Program-made: the position numbers and the translations under genes
Source of the DNA: Planctomycetaceae bacterium
GTDB lineage: Bacteria > Planctomycetota > Phycisphaerae > Sedimentisphaerales > Anaerohalosphaeraceae
DNA: 64,000 nt
Assembly (NCBI GenBank): GCA_021372945.1
Contig: JAJFTK010000071.1
Span: forward strand, 1 to 64,000
Direction of reading: 5' to 3'
Shown here: piece after piece, positions 38,543-47,088 of the stretch
How the letters are laid out: each line of letters opens with the position of its first letter
Numbering within the stretch: the first letter of the stretch is position 1
Notes under the pieces: generated by a model
What the model saw: only the letters and a program-made list of their open reading frames with translations
Database searches by the model: none
What the model was told of the DNA's origin: nothing

Positions 38543-40101
38543 TGAAGGCTTCAATGAGATTCGCACAATGGATCACGTGTTTATTGTTGGCTTCCGTGTT
38601 GCATGCAGAAAACCTCAGCCAGTGGGTTTATCCCGGCCCGGATAACAAACTGATTTATAAGACAACGCCTGCGGGCGACCGCATCATGGATTTTTCAACC
38701 GCCGGCTACATGGGCGGCGGAGCGGCTCTGCCTGCGGTACCGGTGAAGAAAGCGCTCAAGCCCTCCGGCGGAGTGGATGACACAACGCTCATTCAATCCG
38801 CTATCGACGAAGTGACAAAGCTGCCGGTCGAAAACGGTTTTCGCGGCGCGGTCCTGCTTGAGCCGGGCACGTTCAATATTTCACAGACCCTCAATCTTGC
38901 CGCCGATGGCGTCGTCCTTCGCGGCAGCGGCTCTCTGGGCCGCTCCGCTACCACGTTGAAGATGAGCGGGCGGCCCTTCAACGCCGTGTCCATCGGCATT
39001 CCGCGTCGGCAGCGAGGCTCATCGCGTCAAACTGCGATAGAGGCCCAGACTGCCGTCACCGACAGGTATGTGCCCTCCGGCGCGGACCGGTTTTCCGTCG
39101 CGGACGCCGCGGGGTTTTCCATCGGTGATACCATTATCATCCGCAAACCCGTGACGGATGCCTGGGTCAAGTTTATGAAGATGGACGATCTCGTGCGGGA
39201 TGGCCGCCCCCAGCGTTGGCTTGGCACAGGTTCGACCATTGACATCGAACGGCGGATCGCGGCCAAGTCCGGCAATCTCATCACGCTCGATGTTCCGCTG
39301 TCGGATTCGCTGGATTCCAGTTACCTGGATCCGCCGGGCGTTGCGGTAGTCAAGATCATCCCTCCGCAGCGAGTTAGGCAGGCCGGTATCGAAAACCTGC
39401 ACATCCAATCGCCGCCGCAGGCGATCAGCCATACGCAGCCGCATTTTACGGCGCTGCGGATCAGCGGGCAGGACTGCTGGGCAAGGGACCTGGTGATCGA
39501 AGAGACCATGAACAGCGTCTCCGTCAGCGGCCGCCGCATCACGCTTCAAAACGTTGCCGTCAACCGCAGGGCCCGCCACCAGGGCTCCTCGCGGCCGGGC
39601 GAGTTTGCCCCCAATGGCAGCCAGATCCTGCTGGATCGCTGCTCGGTCAATGCCGACAACATCTGGTTTGTCGCCACGGGCGCGCGCCTGTCCGGCCCCA
39701 TCGTCATACTCAATTGCCGGTTCAAGGGCGACAGCCGCGCCGAATCCCATCAGCGCTGGGCGACAGGTATTCTCTACGACAATGTTCGCGTCCCCGCCGG
39801 CTCCATCGAACTTCGCAATCGCGGCGCCATGGGTTCCGGTCACGGCTGGTCCATGGGTTGGGGCGTCGTCTGGAACTGCGCCGCCGACTACTACATTGTT
39901 CAAAACCCACCCGGCGCGGCCAACTGGCTCATCGGCTCGAGAGGCCAAAGCCGGACGGCCGCAAGACCCTTCGATTCACAGCCACAGCTTCCGGAAGGCA
40001 TCCTGGATTCGCATGGAACGGCCGTGACCCCTAAGAGCCTCTACCTTGCCCAATTGGCCGAGCGCCTCGGCCCGAAGGCACTCAAAAATATCGGCTATTG
40101 A
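38542..40101 (+). CDS. Secreted right-handed beta-helix lyase-like protein
   Basis: 519 residues; ATG 38542 overlaps the preceding TGA by one base, with AAAGG upstream (a TTG at 38539 is also in frame). A signal peptide (RFAQWITCLLLASVLHA) is followed by a pectate-lyase-3-type beta-helix: GYMGGGAALPAVP, NGFRGAVLLEPGTF, GVVLRGSG, GHGWSMGWGVVWN, ending TPKSLYLAQLAERLG. All these landmarks recur in the N-terminal half of the protein at 3997, but this copy lacks accessory and dockerin-like modules. It is probably a free secreted lyase or hydrolase; the catalytic residues and substrate are not identifiable by eye. Confidence 0.8.
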   Translation: MKASMRFAQWITCLLLASVLHAENLSQWVYPGPDNKLIYKTTPAGDRIMDFSTAGYMGGGAALPAVPVKKALKPSGGVDDTTLIQSAIDEVTKLPVENGFRGAVLLEPGTFNISQTLNLAADGVVLRGSGSLGRSATTLKMSGRPFNAVSIGIPRRQRGSSRQTAIEAQTAVTDRYVPSGADRFSVADAAGFSIGDTIIIRKPVTDAWVKFMKMDDLVRDGRPQRWLGTGSTIDIERRIAAKSGNLITLDVPLSDSLDSSYLDPPGVAVVKIIPPQRVRQAGIENLHIQSPPQAISHTQPHFTALRISGQDCWARDLVIEETMNSVSVSGRRITLQNVAVNRRARHQGSSRPGEFAPNGSQILLDRCSVNADNIWFVATGARLSGPIVILNCRFKGDSRAESHQRWATGILYDNVRVPAGSIELRNRGAMGSGHGWSMGWGVVWNCAADYYIVQNPPGAANWLIGSRGQSRTAARPFDSQPQLPEGILDSHGTAVTPKSLYLAQLAERLGPKALKNIGY

Positions 40102-40120
40102 TTCTCGAGGAAACCCGCTC

Positions 40121-41116
40121 ATGAAAAACCTGATCCATTGCCTCCTTCTCGTTTCTGTTACAAGCGTCATATTTGCCGAACATCGGGCCGCCTGGATGCA
40201 AGAGGCCAAATGGGGTATCATGAACCATTATCTGGCCGACTGGATCGCTCGAACTGAAAACATCGACATGAACATCGAGCAATGGAACAAGCTGGTGGAC
40301 GGTTTCGACGTTGAAGGGCTTGCAGAGCAGGTCAAATCTCTCGGGGCCGGATATTATATTATCACCATCGGCCAGAATTCCGGGTACTATCTTGCGCCCA
40401 ATCCGACCTATGACCGGCTAACCGGCATTTTGCCAAGCAAATGCTCCCGCCGCGATCTGGTTTTGGATCTCTGTGCGGCCATGTCAAAACGCGGCATCAA
40501 AATGATTGTCTATTTACCCGCCGGAGCTCCCAGCGGCGACCGCCCGGCCCGCGAGGCGCTCCAGTGGCAGGACGGCGGCAGCGGCCGCAACCGAGAGTTT
40601 CAGCTCAAATGGGAACAGGTGATTGCCGACTGGTCAAAGCGCTGGGGCGACAAGGTCTCCGGCTGGTGGTTCGATGGCTGCTACTGGCCCAATACAATGT
40701 ACCGTTTCGAAGAGGCACCGAATTTCGCCAGCTTTGCCGCCGCTGCACGGGCAGGCAACCCTGACAGCATCGTAGCCTTCAATCCCGGCGTGGTCGATCG
40801 CATTATCTCTGTGACTCCGCATGAAGACTACTCCGCCGGCGAGATCAACGACCCTGATCGCCTGATGATACGCCGGGCCGCCAACGGCATCATGGACGGC
40901 ACACAGGTGCATGTATTAAGCTACTTGGGCCAAACCTGGGGCAGGGGAGCCCCGCGTTTTACCGCCGAGCAGATTGCCGAATGGACTAGCCGCATCATCA
41001 AATCAAAAGGCGCTATCACGTGGGATGTTCCCATCCAGCCAAACGGACGAATCGCCGATAGCTGCGTACGACTGCTAACAGCGGCGAAATTTTCCCCTTC
41101 GCGACCATCCAACTGA
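40121..41116 (+). CDS. Short GH29-like secreted glycosidase
   Basis: 331 residues from ATG 40121, after TCGAGGAAACCCGCTC; earlier in-frame codons overlap the previous gene. The signal peptide is MKNLIHCLLLVSVTSVIF. The barrel has WMQEAKWGIMNHYL, GAGYYIITIGQNSGYY and GWWFDGCYWPN, where Asp185 occupies the GH29 nucleophile position. The strongly conserved HHDGF motif of typical fucosidases is replaced by IGQNSGYY, and the C-terminal beta-sandwich is absent. It is therefore a divergent GH29-like protein whose sugar specificity may have changed. It is last in its four-gene operon. Confidence 0.75.
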   Translation: MKNLIHCLLLVSVTSVIFAEHRAAWMQEAKWGIMNHYLADWIARTENIDMNIEQWNKLVDGFDVEGLAEQVKSLGAGYYIITIGQNSGYYLAPNPTYDRLTGILPSKCSRRDLVLDLCAAMSKRGIKMIVYLPAGAPSGDRPAREALQWQDGGSGRNREFQLKWEQVIADWSKRWGDKVSGWWFDGCYWPNTMYRFEEAPNFASFAAAARAGNPDSIVAFNPGVVDRIISVTPHEDYSAGEINDPDRLMIRRAANGIMDGTQVHVLSYLGQTWGRGAPRFTAEQIAEWTSRIIKSKGAITWDVPIQPNGRIADSCVRLLTAAKFSPSRPSN

Positions 41117-41234
41117 AAGCAACGCTCAAAACACGCGATCAAATATTATAAGCCCTTGTAGAACAAAGACTTGTGTTGTTGCAAGACACATGCATGCATT
41201 TCCTTTTGTTTGTCCAGCCATGGCGATCAAATCT

Positions 41235-41316
41235 AAGTATCCGGTAAGTTATTTCATAAATTGGGGAAGAATTTAGCTTATCTGATCGAATATACTAGTA
41301 GATGTTGAAAGAGGTG
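41235..41316 (+). promoter_or_regulatory. Copy A of a conserved intergenic element, in the leader of the pseudopilin gene
   Basis: The 417-bp AT-rich gap 41117-41533 has no gene. Its core AAGTATCCGGTAAGTTATTT (41235-41254) matches 18 of 21 bases at 51363 and most bases at 58861. GGGGAAGAATTTAGCT follows, and an AGGTG pentamer sits 77 bases after the core start. It could be an upstream regulatory site or part of a structured leader. The remainder of the gap shows nothing else recognisable. Confidence 0.45.
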
Positions 41317-41533
41317 ATTTAAAAGGATTGGAATAGCTGACTTATGCAGATGTATCAATTAAGCCATGAACCTATTAAGCGTTTATCGGGTGGTTATTAT
41401 GGATGTGTTCTGTTAATAATGCGCGAAAACATCCTTGTTGTTGCGTGATTTTGACTTGTAAAAACGTAAAATAATAGGAAAATAGATAGTAGTAAATGCA
41501 AATTTGCCGATGAAGAGGATAAGAGGTGCACAC

Positions 41534-42388
41534 ATGAACCATCTAAAGCCACATAGGAATCCCAAGGCGTTTACTCTGATAGAACTTCTCGTCGTTATTG
41601 CGATCATCGCGATGCTGCTTTCAATCATTGTTCCCGCCGTCAGCCTGGCAAAGAAAAAAGCCGCCACCGCCGTTTGCCTGATCAATGCCAAAAACCTGTC
41701 GCTGGCGTGGTACACCTATCAGGGCGAGAACAATGGTTTGCTTGTGATCGGCGACCCCGGAGGCCTCGGCGATGGCCTGAAAGGCGCGTGGATCGAAAAT
41801 CCGCAGTTTCTGGATCCATCTGGCAAAGAAAGGGAATGCGATGCACTCTCCACGGTTCTGGTTACGGACGATCATGAAAAACGCGGCATTATGAAAGGCG
41901 CGATCTATCCCTACCTGCAAGCAACTGACGTTTTTCATTGCCCTGCCGACAACGTGCGTAAAAGCAAGTATGATCTGAGCAGAGTTTTTAGAACGTATTC
42001 GATCCCAAAGTGTTTTAAGTCGGGGAAATTTGCCCAAATTACTCAGCCCGGCATACGTTACAATTTCATCGAAGAGGCGGATGGCCGCAATTTCAACGTG
42101 GGGACGTGGGATATTAAGACGCCCGCGGATGCTCCGTTGTATGCTTGGGAATGGCAGGATGTGGTTGCCATCAACCATGGCGACAGCAGCGTCCTCGGAT
42201 TCTGTGATGGTCATGCTGAAATTCATAAATGGGTGGATGACCATACGAAACTGCGCGTTAAGATGTTTATTGAAGATGTTAATATTAAGGATACGGCGGC
42301 ACTGAACGCGGCGTATCCAAGAAATAAGAACCTGTTTTTTACTGATGTTGATTACATGTCCCGGGGCTGGGCCTATCGCGTTCGGTAG
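41534..42388 (+). CDS. Pseudopilin-like protein with type IV prepilin N-terminal signal
   Basis: 284 residues. ATG 41534 follows AAGAGGTGCACAC; TTG 41504 is in frame but gives an unlikely longer leader. The prepilin signal KAFTLIELLVVIAIIAMLLS has alanine rather than glycine before the cleavage point, which is tolerated in these bacteria. The body has single widely spaced cysteines and ends with SVLGFCDGHAEIHKW, the F-x-DGHAE pattern of the large planctomycete/lentisphaeral pseudopilin group. It probably belongs to a type II secretion-like or pilus-like assembly, although no other component is in the window. Its 3' end overlaps the convergent URO-D-like gene by 16 bp. Confidence 0.87.
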   Translation: MNHLKPHRNPKAFTLIELLVVIAIIAMLLSIIVPAVSLAKKKAATAVCLINAKNLSLAWYTYQGENNGLLVIGDPGGLGDGLKGAWIENPQFLDPSGKERECDALSTVLVTDDHEKRGIMKGAIYPYLQATDVFHCPADNVRKSKYDLSRVFRTYSIPKCFKSGKFAQITQPGIRYNFIEEADGRNFNVGTWDIKTPADAPLYAWEWQDVVAINHGDSSVLGFCDGHAEIHKWVDDHTKLRVKMFIEDVNIKDTAALNAAYPRNKNLFFTDVDYMSRGWAYRVR

Positions 42389-43476
42389 GATTCGATTCTG
42401 TAAGAAAGCTGTTCGATATCATGCGCCTGCGGCGGGCGGCCGTGAGAAGTGACCACGTTGAGGTAAACGCCCTGTGCGCCGATGGCATCAAGGAGGGGCA
42501 GCACATCTTCTGTATCAATATTAGCAACCCAAACGGCTTTCTTGGCAGCGAGAATCTTCCTATACAGATCGTACCAGTGCCCCGAGCCGCCGGGGGGCAC
42601 TTTCGGATCGGGCGTCCATTCGATCGCATCCAGGCCTTCCAGTTCGAGCAGATAATCCAGATGTGCCAGGCATTGATGCCCGTCAATATGGAACATGGAA
42701 TAATCGAGAAAGCGGACGGACTGACGCAAATAGGGGATGACGAATTGCTCGAACATCCTGGGTGAAAACAGGGCGGCGGCGTCACACTGGAGCAGCCCTG
42801 TCTTGCCCGGGCCCCACAGCATGAAATAGCCAAATGCCATGCTGCCGTCCGGCGCTTTGATCAATTCGTAAAAAGCATTAAATGCGGAATAATAAGCGAT
42901 TTCGATTTCCTGCAGCTTTTCATGGACCCAGTCGGGGCGTTCGATCATATCCAGCAAGAGGTTCTGTATGCCGCGCAGCTCAGCCAGCACGTCGAGATTG
43001 GAGATGATCGCGGGCATGCCGATGAGGTAATTGCCGCGGCTCTCTTCCACTGAGCGGCGCACCAGGGCTTCCAGGATTCGGTATGATGGATGAGCTGGAT
43101 CGAATCGCAGAGGCGGATGGGTTTGCGGGTCGGTAATGCAGGGCTGATACCAAACATTGTCATCAGAATAGCGTGCGGCCGCTCCCAGACACGGCGCGAT
43201 GGAAACGGTGCCGATCTCGGGCCAGGCAGCCGGCAAAATATCCGCCGGCCAGACTTTACGCGACATTTCATAACGAAGCCGCTGTGCGACGTAATCGGGA
43301 TCCGTGTGATATTGCGTCGCATCGGCCGCTGCGGGCGGAGCCGAAACGATTGAATGAGGCGGACTGGAATTGTCCAGCCCCGTGCCCCAGCTTCCCAGGA
43401 CGAGCCCTTGACATTGCCACCAGCTTATGAAGTGCTGCTGCGTCTGCGGCCAGTTTGTCCTCCACAATGACTGCAT
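42373..43476 (-). CDS. Uroporphyrinogen decarboxylase (URO-D) superfamily protein, not a haem enzyme by context
   Basis: 367 residues, start 43476, nine bases downstream of the GH141-like gene. No signal peptide, so cytosolic. A URO-D/MtaA-type barrel is suggested by FMLWGPGKTGLLQCDAAALF, FHIDGHQCLAHLDYLL and EGLDAIEWTPDPKVPPGG, with a C-terminal GVYLNVVTSH strand. Such proteins also act as corrinoid-dependent or unassigned enzymes and are common beside glycan genes in planctomycetes and Bacteroidota. It is last in a five-gene sugar operon. Tetrapyrrole synthesis is unlikely from context, but the true reaction is unknown. The 3' end overlaps the pseudopilin gene. Confidence 0.75.
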   Translation of the reverse strand: MQSLWRTNWPQTQQHFISWWQCQGLVLGSWGTGLDNSSPPHSIVSAPPAAADATQYHTDPDYVAQRLRYEMSRKVWPADILPAAWPEIGTVSIAPCLGAAARYSDDNVWYQPCITDPQTHPPLRFDPAHPSYRILEALVRRSVEESRGNYLIGMPAIISNLDVLAELRGIQNLLLDMIERPDWVHEKLQEIEIAYYSAFNAFYELIKAPDGSMAFGYFMLWGPGKTGLLQCDAAALFSPRMFEQFVIPYLRQSVRFLDYSMFHIDGHQCLAHLDYLLELEGLDAIEWTPDPKVPPGGSGHWYDLYRKILAAKKAVWVANIDTEDVLPLLDAIGAQGVYLNVVTSHGRPPQAHDIEQLSYRIESYRTR

Positions 43477-43485
43477 TGCCGCTGC

Positions 43486-45447
43486 CTAGTTTTTTGCGAT
43501 CCGGATATCGTGATATTCAGGTTCGAGGCCCGCGCTATCGATGATCGCCTGCGCTTGGGGCGACCAGGGCAGGGCGGCCGGCTCGACAATCGTGTTTGTG
43601 ATGGGGCTGCGCACGGCTTTCACCCGCACGTGATCATTTCGGACATAATTGTGATCGGCAGTGATATCATGGATGCGATCGCAATGGAGAAAAAGCCAAT
43701 AACGGTTTTCGTTCACGCTGACGTCATTGTCGATGATATTGTGATGGATCGACCAATACGCGGAGCCGTCATCGGCATAAAGGGCGCGGGGGCCGCCGAA
43801 ACAATAGTTGTATGCGATTTCGGAACCCGGCTGCTCGCCGAGCGCGTAGATGATGCCGCCGTCTTTCAGTGCCGAATGCGTGGGTCCGACCTTGTTGTAG
43901 TTAATGCGGTTATTCCTGGCGACCGTTGAAGGCGGGATGCCGGCGTTGCCCCACCACCAGCCCAGCGCGATGCCGCCGTAGGGCGTATCGCCGACCTCGT
44001 TGTGAACGATGCTGATGTCCTGCACGAAAAAGCCCGTCATGCCTTCAACCTGCCGAAAGTCCAGGCAAACGCCGCGAACGAAATTATTAGCAATCAGGAT
44101 GTTTCGGCAGACGCCTTCCTCGGCGGATGAAAACTGCGCACCATCGCCGATCTTATAATGCTGCGGATGGCCGGTGTTGACGGACGTGCCCATCAGGTCT
44201 TCGAACCGGTTGCCCACCACGGCGGAGTCGATCACGTCATTTTCGAGACTGAGTGCGACGGCGCTCTGCAAATGTTCGAAGCGGTTTCGTTCAAAGAGGA
44301 TGCTGGATGCGTTGCGAACGTTGACCGTCGCCGGCGGCAGAGTAATATCATCATACTCGCTCGGATGCCAATTGCCCCCCTCGACATAGCGCGTAAACTG
44401 TGAAAGACTCTGGATGCTCACCCAGCCGTGCGAATCGGCCAGAGCCGACAGAAGCCAATCGTCATACGCGAAGGTGAGTCCGCAGAATTGGATGTTATGG
44501 ACGCGGTCGGCTGTCGAGGCGCCGGCGATACGGATGAGCCCTTCGGCAGTTGGAGCGATGGCTTCGGCGGCGGTCATGTCTTCGCCGCGGGTATAGTAGT
44601 AAACCGTGTCGGCGGCATCATCGAAGTAGAATTCGCCGGGCGCATCGAGCAGTTCGTAGGCGTTGCGGATGATGAAGCTGCCGTCGGGCCGCGTGGGAAT
44701 CCATCCCATGTTCAAGGCGATCGCGCCATAAGGCTGCTGGAACGTGACGACCGTAAATCCGTCCTCTGCGAAGATGCGATCGGCGCACAGGATGGTCTCA
44801 CTCCAGGTGTGGGCGTGAACGAGTTCCACATCACGCGGGTTACGATAAAGTCCGACCGATTCAGCCGGAAACTTCACGCCGGCAAATTCGGACCCAGGCG
44901 TAGAGGCCCACGGTTCGGAACCGCTGATGGTGAAGGTCCCCCAGCCGCCCTGCGAGGTGCGTTGGCCCTCGGAGCGGGCCATATCGGCGCGACGACCGTT
45001 GACAAAGAGCGCCCGCAGTTTTTTGTTTCGATTGAGCGGGGCCTTCCAGATATTGTCCGTGTGCCGGGTCCAGCCGCTAACTCGAACACCGCCGCTGAGT
45101 GTGGGATATTCGCCCGGCAAGGCCTTGTAGATAATGTTATAGCCGTTGCCGCCGGAATCGGCCCTGGTCAGCTCGAACGGCTTTTCAAGCGTATAGATTC
45201 CACCCTTCAAATATACGGTGATATCCTGCCGCATGTCGGTATTCACAGTGCGAATATGGTCTCTGGCTTTTTCAAGTGTGCGCCAGGGGTGGGCGAAGGA
45301 ACCGTCCGACTGATCGTCTCCACTGGGTGAAAGATAGAATTGCGTTTGCGACGGTTGCCGCACAGAATGCATGCAGCCGCCAAAAAAGAAAAACAGGACA
45401 AGGCCGCAGACGACGCTCAAACAGCAGTTTGACTTATATCGTTCCAT
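43486..45447 (-). CDS. GH141-like right-handed beta-helix protein, predicted lipoprotein
   Basis: 653 residues; start 45447 abuts the symporter stop and has GAAAGGATCCTAG upstream. The leader VVCGLVLFFFFGGCMHS contains a lipobox. The mature protein begins FYLSPSGDDQSDGSFAHPWR, then VYLKGGIYTLEKPFEL, and has ALFVNGRRADMARS and multiple beta-helix coils (NRINYNKVG, EIAYNYCFGG). This order is typical of GH141, which includes an alpha-L-fucosidase and a xylanase, so an alpha-L-fucosidase-type role would fit the locus. Unassigned beta-helix glycosidases are the alternative. It is the only extracytoplasmic glycosidase in an operon otherwise devoted to uptake and phosphorolysis. Confidence 0.77.
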   Translation of the reverse strand: MERYKSNCCLSVVCGLVLFFFFGGCMHSVRQPSQTQFYLSPSGDDQSDGSFAHPWRTLEKARDHIRTVNTDMRQDITVYLKGGIYTLEKPFELTRADSGGNGYNIIYKALPGEYPTLSGGVRVSGWTRHTDNIWKAPLNRNKKLRALFVNGRRADMARSEGQRTSQGGWGTFTISGSEPWASTPGSEFAGVKFPAESVGLYRNPRDVELVHAHTWSETILCADRIFAEDGFTVVTFQQPYGAIALNMGWIPTRPDGSFIIRNAYELLDAPGEFYFDDAADTVYYYTRGEDMTAAEAIAPTAEGLIRIAGASTADRVHNIQFCGLTFAYDDWLLSALADSHGWVSIQSLSQFTRYVEGGNWHPSEYDDITLPPATVNVRNASSILFERNRFEHLQSAVALSLENDVIDSAVVGNRFEDLMGTSVNTGHPQHYKIGDGAQFSSAEEGVCRNILIANNFVRGVCLDFRQVEGMTGFFVQDISIVHNEVGDTPYGGIALGWWWGNAGIPPSTVARNNRINYNKVGPTHSALKDGGIIYALGEQPGSEIAYNYCFGGPRALYADDGSAYWSIHHNIIDNDVSVNENRYWLFLHCDRIHDITADHNYVRNDHVRVKAVRSPITNTIVEPAALPWSPQAQAIIDSAGLEPEYHDIRIAKN

Positions 45448-47088
45448 CTAGGATCCTTTCATCGCAAATTGAAAGAACAGGTATATGCCAATCATAATGA
45501 TGGCCAGAATGCCCCAGCCGACTACGCCCATCCGGCCAAGGCCGGGATCGCTGCCATAGGTCTGGCGCAGGGTCGGCAGCTCCGTCTCTTCAGGACTGTG
45601 CGCGGTGACCAGTGACATAATCAACATAAAGATCAGAATACCGGCGAACAGCAAGAAGGACAGCAGCAGGAAGTGCGGGAAGATGTCGCGGCCGGTTGCA
45701 TCGGCAAAGCAGTTCGTGATATCGCAAATGCCGACGGAAAGCGAAACGGCCGAGCCGAATATCAGGGTCCACAGGGCTGCTCGCGCGGTGGCTCGCTTCC
45801 AGAAGATGCCCAGGGCAAACACCGCCGACACCGGCGGGGCCATGTAGCCGATGATGCCTTGAAAGAGGTTAAATAAGTTGGTTCCTTCGGCTTTACTGAG
45901 CAGCCAGGCGAACACAATGGCGATCAGCGCGGAAGCCAGCGTAACGACTTGTCCGATTCTTTTCAGCCTGCGTTCACCCGCGGCCGGTTCGATCCAGCGT
46001 TTCCAGATATCCAGTGTAAAAATGGTGCTAAAGGAATTGAGACCGGCGCTGAGCGTTGAGATCACAGCCGAAACCAATACGGAAATGATAAGCCCGACCA
46101 GGCCTGGCGCCAGATAGGTGTGGACCAGCTTGAAGAACACTTCTTTGTCATCCGAGATGCCGGGCAGGAGTTGGGCGGCGAAGATGCCGGGAAAGAGAAA
46201 CAAAAACGGCGTCAGGATCTTGAGAAACGCGACCAGCAGCGTGCCGCCCTGGGCGTGCTTCAGATTGCGGGCGCCAAGCGTGCGCTGCACGATCGTCTGG
46301 TCGCTGCACCAGAACCACAGCGACAGGACGGGATAGCCCAGGACAAAGGCATACCATGGATTGTCCGAACCGGCGGGATGGAGCAGTTTCCAGGTCAGTT
46401 CGGGAGGCGTACTGCCGCAGCGGACATTGAGGATCGCATCCAACGAACCGATGTGACTGGCAGCAATAATGGAAAGGACGGCGGCGCCGATGATCATCAG
46501 GATGGACTGAAACGAATCGGTGACCATCACGGCGACCAGGCCGCCGGTAATCGTGAAGCTGGCGGCTACGACCGCCTGAACCCAGATGGCCGTCATCAGG
46601 TCCCACCCGATGAGCTGGCTCAGCAAAGCGCCGCCGGCGAAAAGAGTGCCTCCGACCCAAAGGATCACGGTCCCGAGCAGGGAGTAGAATGCCATGAAAG
46701 TATAGCAGCCCTGGCCGAACCGTTTGAGCATGAACTCCGGCATGGTGGCGATCTTCGTGTTCAGATAGTAGGGCACGAAAACCATCCCCAGCAGCAGCAG
46801 GAAGACCCAGGCCATCCATTCGAAATTGGCGGTGACCATGCCGGTGGTGTAGCCGGCGCCGCAGGTGGCGATGAGAAAGGTCGGGCCGATGTTGGTGCCG
46901 AAGATGCTAAGGCCCACGTTGCCCCAGTCCATGGAACGATCGCCCAGGAAGAGGTCCTGGCTGTGGCGGCGGCGATAACTGACAATGCCGCCGATCGCCA
47001 GAAGGACGATAATATAGGCGGTGAAGACAAAGTTATCCAGTGGATGCATCGCGGGAGCTATATCGGCCAGAACCGGCGTGAATGTCAT
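45448..47088 (-). CDS. Sodium:solute symporter (SSS family), probable sugar transporter
   Basis: 546 residues. Start 47088 is chosen because AGGAAAGGACAA precedes it and it overlaps the mutarotase stop in ATGA; the longer reading frame runs into that gene. About 13-14 hydrophobic segments are visible, beginning DNFVFTAYIIVLLAIGGIVS. SSS hallmarks: DWGNVGLSIFGTNIGPTF near the N-terminus, WFWCSDQTIVQRTLGARN in the middle, and SAVISTLSAGLNSFSTIFTLD, matching the SGLT-type signature. It should import a mono- or oligosaccharide with sodium. It is translationally coupled to the mutarotase upstream and abuts the GH141-like gene downstream. Confidence 0.93.
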   Translation of the reverse strand: MTFTPVLADIAPAMHPLDNFVFTAYIIVLLAIGGIVSYRRRHSQDLFLGDRSMDWGNVGLSIFGTNIGPTFLIATCGAGYTTGMVTANFEWMAWVFLLLLGMVFVPYYLNTKIATMPEFMLKRFGQGCYTFMAFYSLLGTVILWVGGTLFAGGALLSQLIGWDLMTAIWVQAVVAASFTITGGLVAVMVTDSFQSILMIIGAAVLSIIAASHIGSLDAILNVRCGSTPPELTWKLLHPAGSDNPWYAFVLGYPVLSLWFWCSDQTIVQRTLGARNLKHAQGGTLLVAFLKILTPFLFLFPGIFAAQLLPGISDDKEVFFKLVHTYLAPGLVGLIISVLVSAVISTLSAGLNSFSTIFTLDIWKRWIEPAAGERRLKRIGQVVTLASALIAIVFAWLLSKAEGTNLFNLFQGIIGYMAPPVSAVFALGIFWKRATARAALWTLIFGSAVSLSVGICDITNCFADATGRDIFPHFLLLSFLLFAGILIFMLIMSLVTAHSPEETELPTLRQTYGSDPGLGRMGVVGWGILAIIMIGIYLFFQFAMKGS

